This document shows, in pieces, positions 6,732 through 15,578 of a stretch of 64,000 bases of DNA. The notes under the pieces were generated by a model. That model was not told the origin of the DNA. It saw only the letters and a program-made list of their open reading frames with translations, and searched no databases. Source of the stretch: Oscillospiraceae bacterium (lineage in GTDB: Bacteria > Bacillota > Clostridia > Oscillospirales > Ruminococcaceae); NCBI GenBank assembly GCA_900768995.1, contig CAAGEZ010000050.1, forward strand, positions 17,384 to 81,383, in the 5' to 3' direction. Made by a program: the position numbers and the translations under genes. How positions within the stretch are numbered: the stretch's first letter is position 1; each line of letters begins with the position of its first letter.

Positions 6732-8897
6732 TCATTCATCGGCTTCATAGTCTTCGTAATCATCATAGCTTTCATCATATTCGTCATATTCATCATAATT
6801 TTCATCAGTATCATCATTATTGTCCGCAAGGGCTGCGGCAAGCTCCTCAGCGCTCATACCGTCAAGCTTTTCGATATGATAATTTTCATCGAAATATGCT
6901 TCGATTATCTCACGTATCATCAGCTTTGAATACTCGCCCTTTTCCACAAAGCCCGAAAATGCGATAACGGGGTCATCGGAGGGGTAAAAGCCGATAAACG
7001 CCGAGCCTGTGTCGGATTTCGAGGTCATCTGAGGAGTACCCGTTTTTATCGCCGCCTTCTGTGGCAGCTCGGAGAGCAGATAGCTGTCGGTGTAATAATC
7101 CTTGACAGAGGGATATGAGTATGCGTCAAACGCCGCCGCTTCCTCCATTCCCTCAATGACCGTGTCAAAGGTATAGCCCGTTTTGTCCTCTATCACAGCG
7201 GCTTTTACTGGCTCTGTTTTGCTCACAAGGGACTCCATATTGTATGTGTAAACGCTGTCCACAAGATAGGTCTGATACCTTACTCCCCTGTTGCCTATCA
7301 TAAGTGCCTGATCCGCCATTTGCAGGGGGGTGACGTAGGTGTCCGACTGACCGATAGCCGCCTGAATGACATTTCCCGCCTGCCACACCTGCCTGCGAGC
7401 CTCAAAGGTCTCGGGGCTTGCGATATATCCCGTTTTCTTGCCTCTGCCCGTTTCAAGTCCCATTTCCTCACCGAGACCGTAGAGAGAGGCATATTCGGTT
7501 ATCTTGTCAATGCCCATTATCCTGCCGACCTCATAGAAGAAGATGTTGCAGGACTCTCTCAGTGCGCCCACAACGTTGAGCCTGCCGTGAAAGCCCGTAC
7601 ATTCGGGGCTCCAGCCCTCCCAATAGGTGTAATATTTCTGACAGTTCACCACATCTGTGGGGGTTATGACGCCCTCGTTCAGTGCGGCGGTGGCGGTGAC
7701 GGTCTTGAACGTGGAGCCGGGGCGGTAAAGTCCCGATGTAACACGGTTAAGGAGGGGGGAGTTTTCCCCGTTTGCCACTGCGGAATAGTTTTCAAGGTAA
7801 TCGTTAAGGTCATAGGTAGGCGATGTGGCTGCCGCAAGCAGTGCGCCGCTTTTTGCATCAAGAACAACAAGCGCTCCCGCATTGGCTTCCGTACCCTTTG
7901 CCTTTGAAGATGTCTGATTGTTCAGCCACCATATATGATTTTCAAGTATAGTCTGGACTTTTCGCTGATAGCCGCTGTCAACGGTGAGCTTTATGGTGTT
8001 TCCGGGAACAGGCTCAACGGTGGTCTCGTCGCTTACAACAGTGCCGCCCTGGATCTCAAGGGTGCGCACGCCCTTTTGTCCCCTGAGAGTGCTTTCCATA
8101 GCCTTTTCAAGCCCGCCCTTGCCGAGAGTGTCATTAAGGGCATAGCCGCTGTCTTTCAGCTCGTCGTATTCCTCGGCGGATATCGCTCCCACCGTGCCGA
8201 TAAGGTGAGGGATAACATCTCCCGTTTTCACCACTCTCACGGCCTCCTGCACGATGTCCACGCCGTCAAGGTCATAGGTAAGCTCTTTGAGCCTTACCAC
8301 CGCCTCCATTGTAATGTCCTCAGCAAAGGTGTAGCGGTTGGAAACTGAGAAATCTCTGAGATACATCGTGTATCTCACCCCTGCGATGATTCGCTTTTCA
8401 CGGTCGGTATAGCCCTCATCAATGCCGTAAAGCCCTGTCATAGCGGTGATGCAGTCCTCAGCCGTGCCGTAGACCTGAACGCCGATATTTTTTCTGAGCC
8501 TTGCAATATCGCTTTCCCTGTCAGGGGTAAATTCAAAGGGAGCATTGTCGCTTACGGGCAGTGCGTCCTCCCATTTCACGTTCTCTTCTTCAAGAACTCC
8601 CGCAACCTTAAGGATAATCCGGTTTATCCCGGCGTTATCGGTGGGAAAGAATGCTTTCTGAATGACTGCGTTGAAGCCCGCCTTGTTGCTCACAAGGTAT
8701 TCGCCGTTTGCATCGGCAATTTCACCACGGGGAGCGTTTATGACCTGCTCGGCAGTGTTGGAGCTGAGGGATTTTTCAAGATAGCTGCTGCCGTCAACAA
8801 GCTGGAGCTTCATAAGCCTGAATGCGCCCAGGGACATTACAGCCAGAGTCAGCGCCATTATTATGATAAAGCGGATATTGTCCGATGCCTTGCTCAT
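6732..8897 (-). CDS. Class B penicillin-binding protein (PBP2-type transpeptidase)
   Basis: This 721-residue peptidoglycan transpeptidase has an N-terminal membrane anchor (about 9-28), a dimerisation/pedestal region starting at APRGEIADANGEYL, and a transpeptidase domain. The catalytic motifs are S395-T-F-K398, S449-C-N451 and K618-T-G. It cross-links peptide stems outside the membrane. The last 30 or so residues are almost only Asp, Glu and Tyr, an unusual highly acidic tail. It follows a HAD phosphatase and coaX and precedes the GspF-like gene, all on the minus strand. Elongation-type PBP2 (MrdA) is likely, but no rodA, mreC or mreD lies adjacent, so a symbol is withheld. Confidence 0.93.
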   Translation of the reverse strand: MSKASDNIRFIIIMALTLAVMSLGAFRLMKLQLVDGSSYLEKSLSSNTAEQVINAPRGEIADANGEYLVSNKAGFNAVIQKAFFPTDNAGINRIILKVAGVLEEENVKWEDALPVSDNAPFEFTPDRESDIARLRKNIGVQVYGTAEDCITAMTGLYGIDEGYTDREKRIIAGVRYTMYLRDFSVSNRYTFAEDITMEAVVRLKELTYDLDGVDIVQEAVRVVKTGDVIPHLIGTVGAISAEEYDELKDSGYALNDTLGKGGLEKAMESTLRGQKGVRTLEIQGGTVVSDETTVEPVPGNTIKLTVDSGYQRKVQTILENHIWWLNNQTSSKAKGTEANAGALVVLDAKSGALLAAATSPTYDLNDYLENYSAVANGENSPLLNRVTSGLYRPGSTFKTVTATAALNEGVITPTDVVNCQKYYTYWEGWSPECTGFHGRLNVVGALRESCNIFFYEVGRIMGIDKITEYASLYGLGEEMGLETGRGKKTGYIASPETFEARRQVWQAGNVIQAAIGQSDTYVTPLQMADQALMIGNRGVRYQTYLVDSVYTYNMESLVSKTEPVKAAVIEDKTGYTFDTVIEGMEEAAAFDAYSYPSVKDYYTDSYLLSELPQKAAIKTGTPQMTSKSDTGSAFIGFYPSDDPVIAFSGFVEKGEYSKLMIREIIEAYFDENYHIEKLDGMSAEELAAALADNNDDTDENYDEYDEYDESYDDYEDYEADE

Positions 8898-8930
8898 TCC
8901 CTCACCTCTGTAAATTCATTTATTATAGTA

Positions 8931-9575
8931 TCAGCCGAAAATTTCCGCAAGCTCTCTTATGTCCTTTGCAGATGCGGCAATTTTATCCTCGGGCATATTC
9001 TTTCCGAAGCCGTATGCGGCGTGGACAAAGGGAATGCCAGCCTTGAATGCTGCTTCGCAGTCCCCTGCGGTATCGCCCACATATGCGGCACTTGCGACCC
9101 TGTTGCGCTCCATTATCTGCCTTATGGTGATGTCCTTGGATTTTCCCGTTTCTCCCCAGCAGAGATAATCCGTGAAAAGCCGCTCAAGACCGCAGTATTC
9201 AAAGAATGCCTCAATATAGCCCGTCTGACAGTTGCTGACGATGAACAGACGGTGATTTTCGGAAAGCTTTGAAAGGGTCTCCTCTATGCCCTCATAGAGC
9301 ATTCCGCCCTTTGATGCAAGGAAGTTGTTCTCCTCCTCGCTGCACAGCTCAAGCACCTCATACTGCTTTGTGACGGAGAGCATAGGGAACAGCCTGCCTG
9401 CTATCTCGTCCATAGTCATACCCATAACGCCCCTGATGTCCTCACCTGTGATGTGTACGTTTTTGAGCAGAGGATTTCCGAGACTTCTCACGGTTTCCTC
9501 CCAGGAAGCCGCAACATTTTCCGAGCTGTCCCAGAGAGTTCCGTCAAGGTCAAATATAATGCTTTCTGCGTTCAT
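8931..9575 (-). CDS. HAD-superfamily phosphatase (phosphoglycolate-phosphatase-like)
   Basis: Motif I is FDLDGTLWDS with both nucleophile and acid Asp, motif II is the Ser in FIVSNCQ, and motif III/IV is YVGDTAGDCEAAFKAG. The cap is the small helical type after motif I. The 214-residue product is probably a cytosolic phosphomonoesterase of uncertain substrate. An upstream ATG (9596) overlaps the coaX stop as ATGA, but the GGGGGG site at 7-nt spacing favours the ATG at 9575. Overlap with coaX indicates translational coupling. Confidence 0.88.
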   Translation of the reverse strand: MNAESIIFDLDGTLWDSSENVAASWEETVRSLGNPLLKNVHITGEDIRGVMGMTMDEIAGRLFPMLSVTKQYEVLELCSEEENNFLASKGGMLYEGIEETLSKLSENHRLFIVSNCQTGYIEAFFEYCGLERLFTDYLCWGETGKSKDITIRQIMERNRVASAAYVGDTAGDCEAAFKAGIPFVHAAYGFGKNMPEDKIAASAKDIRELAEIFG

Positions 9576-9592
9576 AGCCATTCCCCCCATTA

Positions 9593-10357
9593 TCATTTGT
9601 TCTTTTCATATATAAGCATAAGCCCTTTCAGCGGCAGGTCGCTGTCTGTGATGATACTGCTTCGGCACAGCGGTATCACAGTGTCAGCCGCCGCACCCGT
9701 GGCAACAGCCGTGCACACGCAGCCCATTTCCTCATTTATCCGCCCGATAAGGCTGTCTATCATTCCCGCACAGCCGTAAAGAGCACCGCTTTTGAGACAT
9801 TCAACGGTATTCCTGCCGATAAGCCTCTTTGGAGGCTCGGGGGCGATGTGAGGGAGCTGTGACGCCCTTGCCACAAGAGAATCGAGGGAAACTCTCAGCC
9901 CCGGAGCAATCATTCCGCCCATATAGCAGCCCTTTTCGTTGATGACCGAAAGGGTGGTCGCCGTGCCCATATCTATTATAATGAGCGGGAGAGGATAATA
10001 TTTCACAGCCGCCGCCGCATTTACCACCATTCCGCTGCCCAGCTGGGCGGGGTCGTCTATCATAATGCTGACGCCCGTTTTTATCCCCGGACCCACTGCC
10101 ATAGGCACAGTGCCCGTAAGCCGCCGCAGTGCTTCCTTTACGGTAAAGGTGAGAGAGGGGACGACGGAGGAGATTATGCTCCCGTGAATTTCCCTGTGAT
10201 CCGTGCCGTTTAATTCGCAGGCGGTGCGGATAAGAGCGGCGTATTCAAGCGAGGTCGCAGTCTGCACCGTGGAGATGCGCTCGCTGAACAGTATTTTGCC
10301 GTCCTTGCAGCAGCCGATAACGGTGTTGGTATTTCCTATATCAACAGCTAAGATCAT
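9593..10357 (-). CDS. coaX: Type III pantothenate kinase
   Basis: This enzyme phosphorylates pantothenate, the first step of coenzyme A synthesis, and is the CoaX type insensitive to CoA feedback. The 254-residue product has the ASKHA fold signatures: the phosphate loop AVDIGNTNTVIG at the N terminus, the pantothenate-contact region LGSGMVVNAAAAV, IIDMGTATTLSV, and GGMIAPGLRVSLDSL. It is the first gene of a minus-strand run (coaX, HAD, PBP, GspF-like). A good ribosome-binding site (GAGGAAGAG) precedes the ATG. Confidence 0.95.
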   Translation of the reverse strand: MILAVDIGNTNTVIGCCKDGKILFSERISTVQTATSLEYAALIRTACELNGTDHREIHGSIISSVVPSLTFTVKEALRRLTGTVPMAVGPGIKTGVSIMIDDPAQLGSGMVVNAAAAVKYYPLPLIIIDMGTATTLSVINEKGCYMGGMIAPGLRVSLDSLVARASQLPHIAPEPPKRLIGRNTVECLKSGALYGCAGMIDSLIGRINEEMGCVCTAVATGAAADTVIPLCRSSIITDSDLPLKGLMLIYEKNK

Positions 10358-10390
10358 AAGGCTCTTCCTCTCATTTTCAGATAATTATAC

Positions 10391-10419
10391 ATTATAATTA
10401 TCCCATAAAAGAGCCGCAA
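10391..10419 (-). promoter_or_regulatory. Promoter of the coaX operon
   Basis: On the minus strand, TTGCGG (10419-10414), 17-bp spacer, TATAAT (10396-10391), about 30 nt upstream of the coaX start. Confidence 0.6.
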
Positions 10420-10539
10420 GATATATCGACTTTTTATTAACATTCTCTGAATTATTGCAGATATGCTTGCTGATAGGTCATATGGGGCGGTGTTAGGATA
10501 CAAATAATTGTTCTGTTTGCACAAATTTTCTCAAAGCCC

Positions 10540-10568
10540 TTGCATAAAGGGAAAAAGTGTGGTATAAT
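10540..10568 (+). promoter_or_regulatory. Promoter of secG
   Basis: TTGCAT (10540-10545), 17-bp spacer, TATAAT (10563-10568) with a TGTGG extension before the -10. Confidence 0.7.
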
Positions 10569-10626
10569 AGCCTTGCTAAATTAGTTGTGTATGTGTATTC
10601 ATATATAATATGGAGGAAAAAATATA

Positions 10627-10887
10627 ATGGGCGTTATCGAGATCATCAGCGGCATTGTGCTTATTGCGTGCAGCGTTTTTATTGTTGTTATCACACTTAT
10701 GCAGTCACAGAAGCAGCAGGGTATGACAAGTGCGATCCAAGGCTCCAATAATGACAGCTTCTACGGTAAGAACGGTCAGAACACAAGAGAAAAGGCTCTT
10801 GAAAGACTGACTAAGATCGTTGCTGTTATCTTCTTTGTTATAGTAATTGCGGTAAATATCATTTCCGTAGTTGCGTCAAAGGGCTGA
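10627..10887 (+). CDS. secG: Preprotein translocase subunit SecG
   Basis: The 86-residue protein has two membrane helices (about 4-25 and 62-82). They are separated by the conserved cytoplasmic loop, here MQSQKQQGMTSAIQGSNN followed by a Gly/Asn-rich stretch. SecG is the small accessory subunit of the SecYEG channel. The secG-rnr order is the standard Firmicutes arrangement. The ribosome-binding site GGAGG lies about 10 nt before the ATG. Confidence 0.95.
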   Translation: MGVIEIISGIVLIACSVFIVVITLMQSQKQQGMTSAIQGSNNDSFYGKNGQNTREKALERLTKIVAVIFFVIVIAVNIISVVASKG

Positions 10888-10900
10888 TAAAAGGCTGACC

Positions 10901-10930
10901 GCTCCTGCACTGCTGTGTGGGAGCTTTTTT
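10901..10930 (+). terminator. secG-rnr intergenic terminator
   Basis: GCTCC..CAC and GTG..GGAGC arms with a tetraloop, then TTTTTT. It probably attenuates read-through from secG into rnr. Confidence 0.75.
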
Positions 10931-10975
10931 GCTATATACCCACACTCACACTTACTATTATAATCGGAGGTAATT

Positions 10976-13102
10976 ATGGCAGAGGTATCTCAGATATGCA
11001 TTGCAAGAATACTGAATGTTCTTGAACAGGGCGGCAAGCGTGCCGTTCCCGAAAAGGCACTTTACGGCAGGGTAAAGGGAAAGAAAATATCTCAGGCGGA
11101 TTTCAGAAAGGCTGCCGCAAGGCTTGCGGAAAGCGGCGACATTATGCTCACAAAGCAGGGATATATCCTGTGCAGGGCTCACGATATGTTCAAGGCTGAG
11201 GTGGCAAGGATAAACAAGACCTTCGGCTTTGTGCGACGTGAGGACGGAGTTGAGATATTCGTCCCCGGGAAGTATCTCAGGGGCGCAATGCCGGGAGATA
11301 CGGTCATTTGCCGTCTTATTCCTCCAAGGGGCGACTCCCCCGAAGCGGAGGTATGCTCGGTGGCAAAGGAGGGCTTCTCCGAATTTACGGGAACACTTGT
11401 CAGCGAGAATAACAGCTGGTATGTTCAGCCCGACAGCTTCTGCCGTGACCTTATCGCCGTAAGCGGCAGGGACACCGACGCCAAGGAGGGTGACAAGGTG
11501 CTTGCGGTCATCACCAAGAGGGGTGAGCGCCACGCCGAGCACAGATGCCGCATAAGTGCGGTATTCGGCAGCTCCGACAGGGCTGTGAGCAGTGCCCTTG
11601 CTGTGCTTTATATGAACGATGTTGAGGTGGAATTTCCTCTTGCCGTTCAGGACGAAGCAAGGCACATTTCAGGTATGAAGATAACCGACAAGGACATTTT
11701 CAGCCGTCTTGACCTGAGAGATGAGATAATTTTCACAATTGACGGCGCAGACACCAAGGATATCGACGATGCCGTTTCCGTTTCACGCACCGAAAACGGC
11801 TATGCTCTTGGGGTTCATATCGCAGATGTTTCCCACTATGTAAAGCCCAATTCCGAGCTTGACAAGGACGCTTTTATGCGTGGAACGTCAATTTACTACG
11901 CAAACAAGGTAATCCCGATGCTGCCCAAGGAGCTTTCAAACGGCATATGCTCCCTTAACCCCAATGAGGACAGGCTTGCGTTTTCCTGCCTTATGGAGCT
12001 TGACAGCGAGGGAAAGCTCCTTAAATACAAATTCAGCAAGACCGTTATCCGCTCCCGTGTCAAGGGCGTTTACAGCGAGATAAACAAAATTCTTGACTGC
12101 AAGGACAATATGTCCGCTCTCCCCGATGACATCAGGGAAAAATACGACGGACTTTTCGACACTATCTTCCTTATGGAGGAGCTTGCGGAGATCCTCACCG
12201 CAAACAAGCTCAAAAGGGGTGCTCCCCAGATAGACACGCCCGAATGCAAGCTTGAAATAAACGCAGACGAGGTATGCGTGGGAGTTTCCCGCAGAGAGAG
12301 GGGAAAAGCCGAGCTTATCATCGAGGAATTTATGCTTATGGCGAATGAATCCGCCGCAAAGACCGCAAGGGAGCATAACATTCCTTTCGTTTACCGTGTC
12401 CACGAGAACCCCGCTCCCGAAAAGATAACCGAGCTTATCGAGGTAACCGACAGGCTGAACATTCCCCACCCCACGTTTTCAAGCGTGAAGCCCGTTCATC
12501 TTGCGGAAATACTCAATTCCGTAAGGGACACCGACCTGTCTCCCGTTATAAACAATATGGTGCTCCGCTCAATGGCTAAAGCGAAATATTCCGATGAACC
12601 TCTGGGACATTTCGGACTTGTGCTTAAAGATTATGCACATTTCACATCACCAATCAGACGATATCCCGACCTTGCGATACACCGTATCCTTACCGAGCTT
12701 TGCTATGAAAAGGCTCCTGCGGCGGTCATTGCAAAGAAGTTCGGCAGATTTGCAAATGCCGCATCAGTCCGTTCTTCCGAGTGCGAGCTCACCGCAATGC
12801 GTGTTGAGAGGGAGTGCGAGGACTGCTATATTGCCGAGTATATGTCCGCTCATCTTGGCGAGGAATTTGAGGGAATGGTAAGCTCAGTCACCGACTACGG
12901 TATGTACATCGAGCTGCCGAGCACCGTTGAGGGGCTTGTGAAGCTTGAAACTCTTCCGGACGGCGTATACGAGTTCGACGGTCATTTTTCCGTCACCAAG
13001 GACGGCAAGGCTGTTTACTCCGTGGGACAGCACGTTAAAGTAAAATGCGTCAAGGCAGACCCTGCAAGCGGAAATATTGATTTTGTTATTGTAAATGAAT
13101 GA
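10976..13102 (+). CDS. rnr: Ribonuclease R
   Basis: RNase R is a processive 3'-5' exoribonuclease that degrades structured RNA. The 708 residues show an N-terminal winged-helix region (about 10-65), two cold-shock-like OB domains (about 70-230), the RNB catalytic domain with the acidic cluster IDGADTKDIDDA (D256, D259, D264, D265), and a C-terminal S1 domain beginning at GEEFEGMVSSVTDYGMYIEL. HFTSPIRRYPDLAIHR is the conserved RNB exit signature. The lysine-rich tail of many homologues is missing. smpB, often the next gene, is not here. Confidence 0.95.
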   Translation: MAEVSQICIARILNVLEQGGKRAVPEKALYGRVKGKKISQADFRKAAARLAESGDIMLTKQGYILCRAHDMFKAEVARINKTFGFVRREDGVEIFVPGKYLRGAMPGDTVICRLIPPRGDSPEAEVCSVAKEGFSEFTGTLVSENNSWYVQPDSFCRDLIAVSGRDTDAKEGDKVLAVITKRGERHAEHRCRISAVFGSSDRAVSSALAVLYMNDVEVEFPLAVQDEARHISGMKITDKDIFSRLDLRDEIIFTIDGADTKDIDDAVSVSRTENGYALGVHIADVSHYVKPNSELDKDAFMRGTSIYYANKVIPMLPKELSNGICSLNPNEDRLAFSCLMELDSEGKLLKYKFSKTVIRSRVKGVYSEINKILDCKDNMSALPDDIREKYDGLFDTIFLMEELAEILTANKLKRGAPQIDTPECKLEINADEVCVGVSRRERGKAELIIEEFMLMANESAAKTAREHNIPFVYRVHENPAPEKITELIEVTDRLNIPHPTFSSVKPVHLAEILNSVRDTDLSPVINNMVLRSMAKAKYSDEPLGHFGLVLKDYAHFTSPIRRYPDLAIHRILTELCYEKAPAAVIAKKFGRFANAASVRSSECELTAMRVERECEDCYIAEYMSAHLGEEFEGMVSSVTDYGMYIELPSTVEGLVKLETLPDGVYEFDGHFSVTKDGKAVYSVGQHVKVKCVKADPASGNIDFVIVNE

Positions 13103-13112
13103 TAAAATGAAA

Positions 13113-13150
13113 CGCCCCTCGGAGATGCAAGTTCTCCGAGGGGTGTTTTG
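13113..13150 (+). terminator. rnr terminator
   Basis: CGCCCCTCGGAGA pairs with TCTCCGAGGGGTG around a 7-nt loop, followed by TTTTG. Confidence 0.9.
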
Positions 13151-13157
13151 TATGCCA

Positions 13158-13186
13158 TTGACAATAGTTCGTTGTGATTATATTAT
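13158..13186 (+). promoter_or_regulatory. Upstream promoter of the GH130 gene
   Basis: TTGACA (13158-13163), 17-bp spacer, TATTAT (13181-13186), about 170 nt before the start. No ORF or known RNA motif lies between it and the proximal promoter. Confidence 0.5.
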
Positions 13187-13269
13187 ACACCCCCGCCGCA
13201 AAAATGTCAAGCCCCCACTTTCATACATCATTCTGCGCAGAAAATTAAAAATAATAACAACATTGCTGC

Positions 13270-13298
13270 TTGAATATAGAAAAAAAGTGTGATATAAT
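13270..13298 (+). promoter_or_regulatory. Proximal promoter of the GH130 gene
   Basis: TTGAAT (13270-13275), 17-bp spacer, TATAAT (13293-13298) with a GTGTGA extension before the -10. Confidence 0.65.
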
Positions 13299-13354
13299 AA
13301 TCAAGTGTTATTTTTATTGCCCTGCTGCAAAATTTTGCAAAGGAGTTTTACAAA

Positions 13355-14530
13355 TTGAGTATTTTTGAAACCAACAAAGCCCGTGCAGAAGCACGCTATG
13401 AGGCTCTTATCACCCGTAAAAACCGTGTCTCTGAAAGCTACAACGGTATTTATGACCGCTATGAATACCCTGTGCTCACCGCAGACCACGCCCCCCTTAT
13501 TTGGAAATATGATTTTGACCCTGCGACCAACCCCTACTTTATGGAACGTCTCGGCGTGAACGCTGTTCTGAACTCAGGCGCTATTTTCCTGGGCGGCAAG
13601 TATTACCTTGTTGCAAGAGTTGAGGGCAATGACAGAAAGTCTTTCTTCGCCGTTGCAGAGAGCGAAAGTCCCGTTGACGGCTTCCGTTTCTGGGATTTCC
13701 CCGTTCTTCTCCCCGACACCGAGCCCGAGGAGACAAATGTATATGATATGCGCCTTACTCAGCACGAGGACGGCTGGATATACGGTGTTTTCTGCTCCGA
13801 GAGCAAGGATAAGTCAGTTTCTGACCTTTCCGCAGCTACGGCTCAGGCAGGCATCGTCCGCACAAAGGACCTGAAAAACTGGGAGCGTCTTCCCAATCTT
13901 AAGTCCAAGTCCCCTCAGCAGAGAAATGTTGTCCTCCACCCCGAATTTGTTGACGGAAAGTATGCATTCTACACCCGTCCTCAGGACGATTTCATTCAGA
14001 CAGGCTCAGGCGGAGGAGTTTGCTTCGGTCTCTGCGAGGATATCACAAACCCTGTTATCTGCACTGACGAGGTCGTTATCTCCCCCAGACAGTACCACAC
14101 CATCACCGAGGTAAAGAACGGCGCAGGTGCTGTGCCCATTAAGACCCCCAAGGGCTGGATACACATTGCCCACGGCGTAAGAAACACCGCCGCAGGCCTC
14201 CGCTATGTAATATATGTATTCGCTACCGACCTGAACGACCCCTCAAAGCTCATAGCATCTCCCTCGGGACTGTTCATCGCTCCCCACGGTGCTGAAAGAG
14301 TGGGCGACGTTTCCAACGTATGCTTCACAAACGGTGCTATCGTAAGGGAAAACGGCGATGTATATATCTACTATGCATCTTCCGACACCCGTGTTCACGT
14401 TGCGGCAACAACTATCGACAAGCTTATGGACTATACATTCAATACGCCCTCCGATCCTCTCCGTTCCGTGGACTGCGTAAAGCAGAGATACGGGCTTATT
14501 GAAAAAAATCTGAAATTCCTTGGCAAATAA
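13355..14530 (+). CDS. GH130 4-O-beta-D-mannosyl-D-glucose phosphorylase
   Basis: GH130 phosphorylases split beta-1,4-mannosyl-glucose with phosphate to mannose-1-phosphate and glucose. They are part of beta-mannan use by gut Ruminococcus and Bacteroides. The 391-residue product has the family-1 (MGP) pattern: ITRKNRVSESYNGIYDRYEYP, NAVLNSGAIFLGGKYYLVARVEG, and the proposed catalytic Asp at residue 131 in NVYDMRLTQHEDGW. HPEF and the HGAERVGDVSN region complete the active site. No signal peptide is visible, so it acts on imported disaccharide. The start is TTG, with AAGGAG 10 nt upstream. No mannan transporter or epimerase lies alongside. Confidence 0.88.
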   Translation: MSIFETNKARAEARYEALITRKNRVSESYNGIYDRYEYPVLTADHAPLIWKYDFDPATNPYFMERLGVNAVLNSGAIFLGGKYYLVARVEGNDRKSFFAVAESESPVDGFRFWDFPVLLPDTEPEETNVYDMRLTQHEDGWIYGVFCSESKDKSVSDLSAATAQAGIVRTKDLKNWERLPNLKSKSPQQRNVVLHPEFVDGKYAFYTRPQDDFIQTGSGGGVCFGLCEDITNPVICTDEVVISPRQYHTITEVKNGAGAVPIKTPKGWIHIAHGVRNTAAGLRYVIYVFATDLNDPSKLIASPSGLFIAPHGAERVGDVSNVCFTNGAIVRENGDVYIYYASSDTRVHVAATTIDKLMDYTFNTPSDPLRSVDCVKQRYGLIEKNLKFLGK

Positions 14531-14533
14531 ATA

Positions 14534-15241
14534 ATGAGATCTGATTTTCTTAAAGGAATGACTCACGGCATACCCATAGCCTTAGGATACATTTCCGTAT
14601 CCTTTGGCTTTGGCATTGCGGCGGTAAGGGCAGGGCTGTCCGTTGCCGCCGCCGTGGGCATATCCGCTTCAAACCTCACCTCTGCGGGACAGGCGGCAGG
14701 GGTCGAGATAATCGCCGCAGGGGGAACTCTTATCGAGCTTGCCCTGAGCCAGCTTGTAATCAATCTCCGTTACTCACTTATGGGACTATCGCTGTCCCAA
14801 AAGCTTGATGACTCCTTCACCGTCCCCCACCGTCTCCTTGCCTCCTATGGCATCACCGATGAGATATTCGCAGTGGCGGCGGCTCAGCCCGGGAAACTGA
14901 AGCCCTCGTATATGTACGGACTTATACTCATAGCCGCCCTTGGCTGGACAGGGGGAACATTACTTGGCGCTGTGGCTGGACAGGCTCTTCCGCAGATGTT
15001 CACCGCCGCAATGGGCATACTGCTTTACGGAATGTTCATCGCCATAATAATCCCGCCCTCACGAAAGAGCAGGAGCGTTTTCGGAGCAGTGCTTATCGCT
15101 GCGCTCATAAGTCTGCTTTTCAAGTTTGTTTTCACGAAAATAAGCGTGGGATTTGCAATAATCATTAGCGCATCAGTGGCAGCGGCTGTAATGGCACTCA
15201 TAGCTCCCGTGCCCGATGACGAAGAGGAGGAGCAGACTTGA
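14534..15241 (+). CDS. azlC: AzlC-family branched-chain amino-acid exporter, large subunit
   Basis: This 235-residue membrane protein has about five or six hydrophobic helices and the AzlC signature near the N terminus, GMTHGIPIALGYISVSFGFG. AzlC and AzlD together export branched-chain amino acids. It begins 3 nt after the GH130 stop and overlaps azlD, so cotranscription with the phosphorylase is possible, although no functional link is evident. The acidic C-terminal tail DDEEEEQT also encodes the azlD ribosome-binding site (GAGGAGGA). Confidence 0.9.
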   Translation: MRSDFLKGMTHGIPIALGYISVSFGFGIAAVRAGLSVAAAVGISASNLTSAGQAAGVEIIAAGGTLIELALSQLVINLRYSLMGLSLSQKLDDSFTVPHRLLASYGITDEIFAVAAAQPGKLKPSYMYGLILIAALGWTGGTLLGAVAGQALPQMFTAAMGILLYGMFIAIIIPPSRKSRSVFGAVLIAALISLLFKFVFTKISVGFAIIISASVAAAVMALIAPVPDDEEEEQT

Positions 15242-15540
15242 GCATAGTTGTTTACATTGCGGTAATGGCGATAGTCACTTACCTTATCAGAATGCTCCCT
15301 CTCACCCTTTTCCGCTCGAAAATAAAGTCGAAATTTCTGCGGAGCTTTCTTAAATACATACCCTACACCGTTCTCAGTGCAATGACCTTTCCCGCAATTT
15401 TCTATTCAACGGGAAATGTGATAACAGCCACGGTAGGAACTGTGGCAGCCCTTATAACCGCTTTTTTTGGACTTCCGCTCATTATCGTTGCGGCAGCCGC
15501 CGCAGGTGCCGCTCTTATTGCAGGACTGTTCATAATGTAA
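15238..15540 (+). CDS. azlD: AzlD-family branched-chain amino-acid exporter, small subunit
   Basis: The 100-residue protein has three or four hydrophobic helices. The AzlD start is VVYIAVMAIVTYLIRMLPL, and KFLRSFLKYIPYTVLSAMTFPA is the conserved middle. The TTG start at 15238 overlaps the azlC stop (TTGA), a coupled arrangement typical of this pair. Confidence 0.9.
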   Translation: MSIVVYIAVMAIVTYLIRMLPLTLFRSKIKSKFLRSFLKYIPYTVLSAMTFPAIFYSTGNVITATVGTVAALITAFFGLPLIIVAAAAAGAALIAGLFIM

Positions 15541-15576
15541 AATTACCGCACAAGATATTGCCCTGTGCGGTAATTT
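15541..15576. terminator. Convergent terminator after azlD
   Basis: AATTACCGCACA and TGTGCGGTAATT arms with an 11-nt loop and T-run on the plus strand, AT-rich on both sides. It probably serves azlCD and the opposing operon. Confidence 0.85.
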
Positions 15577-15578
15577 TT

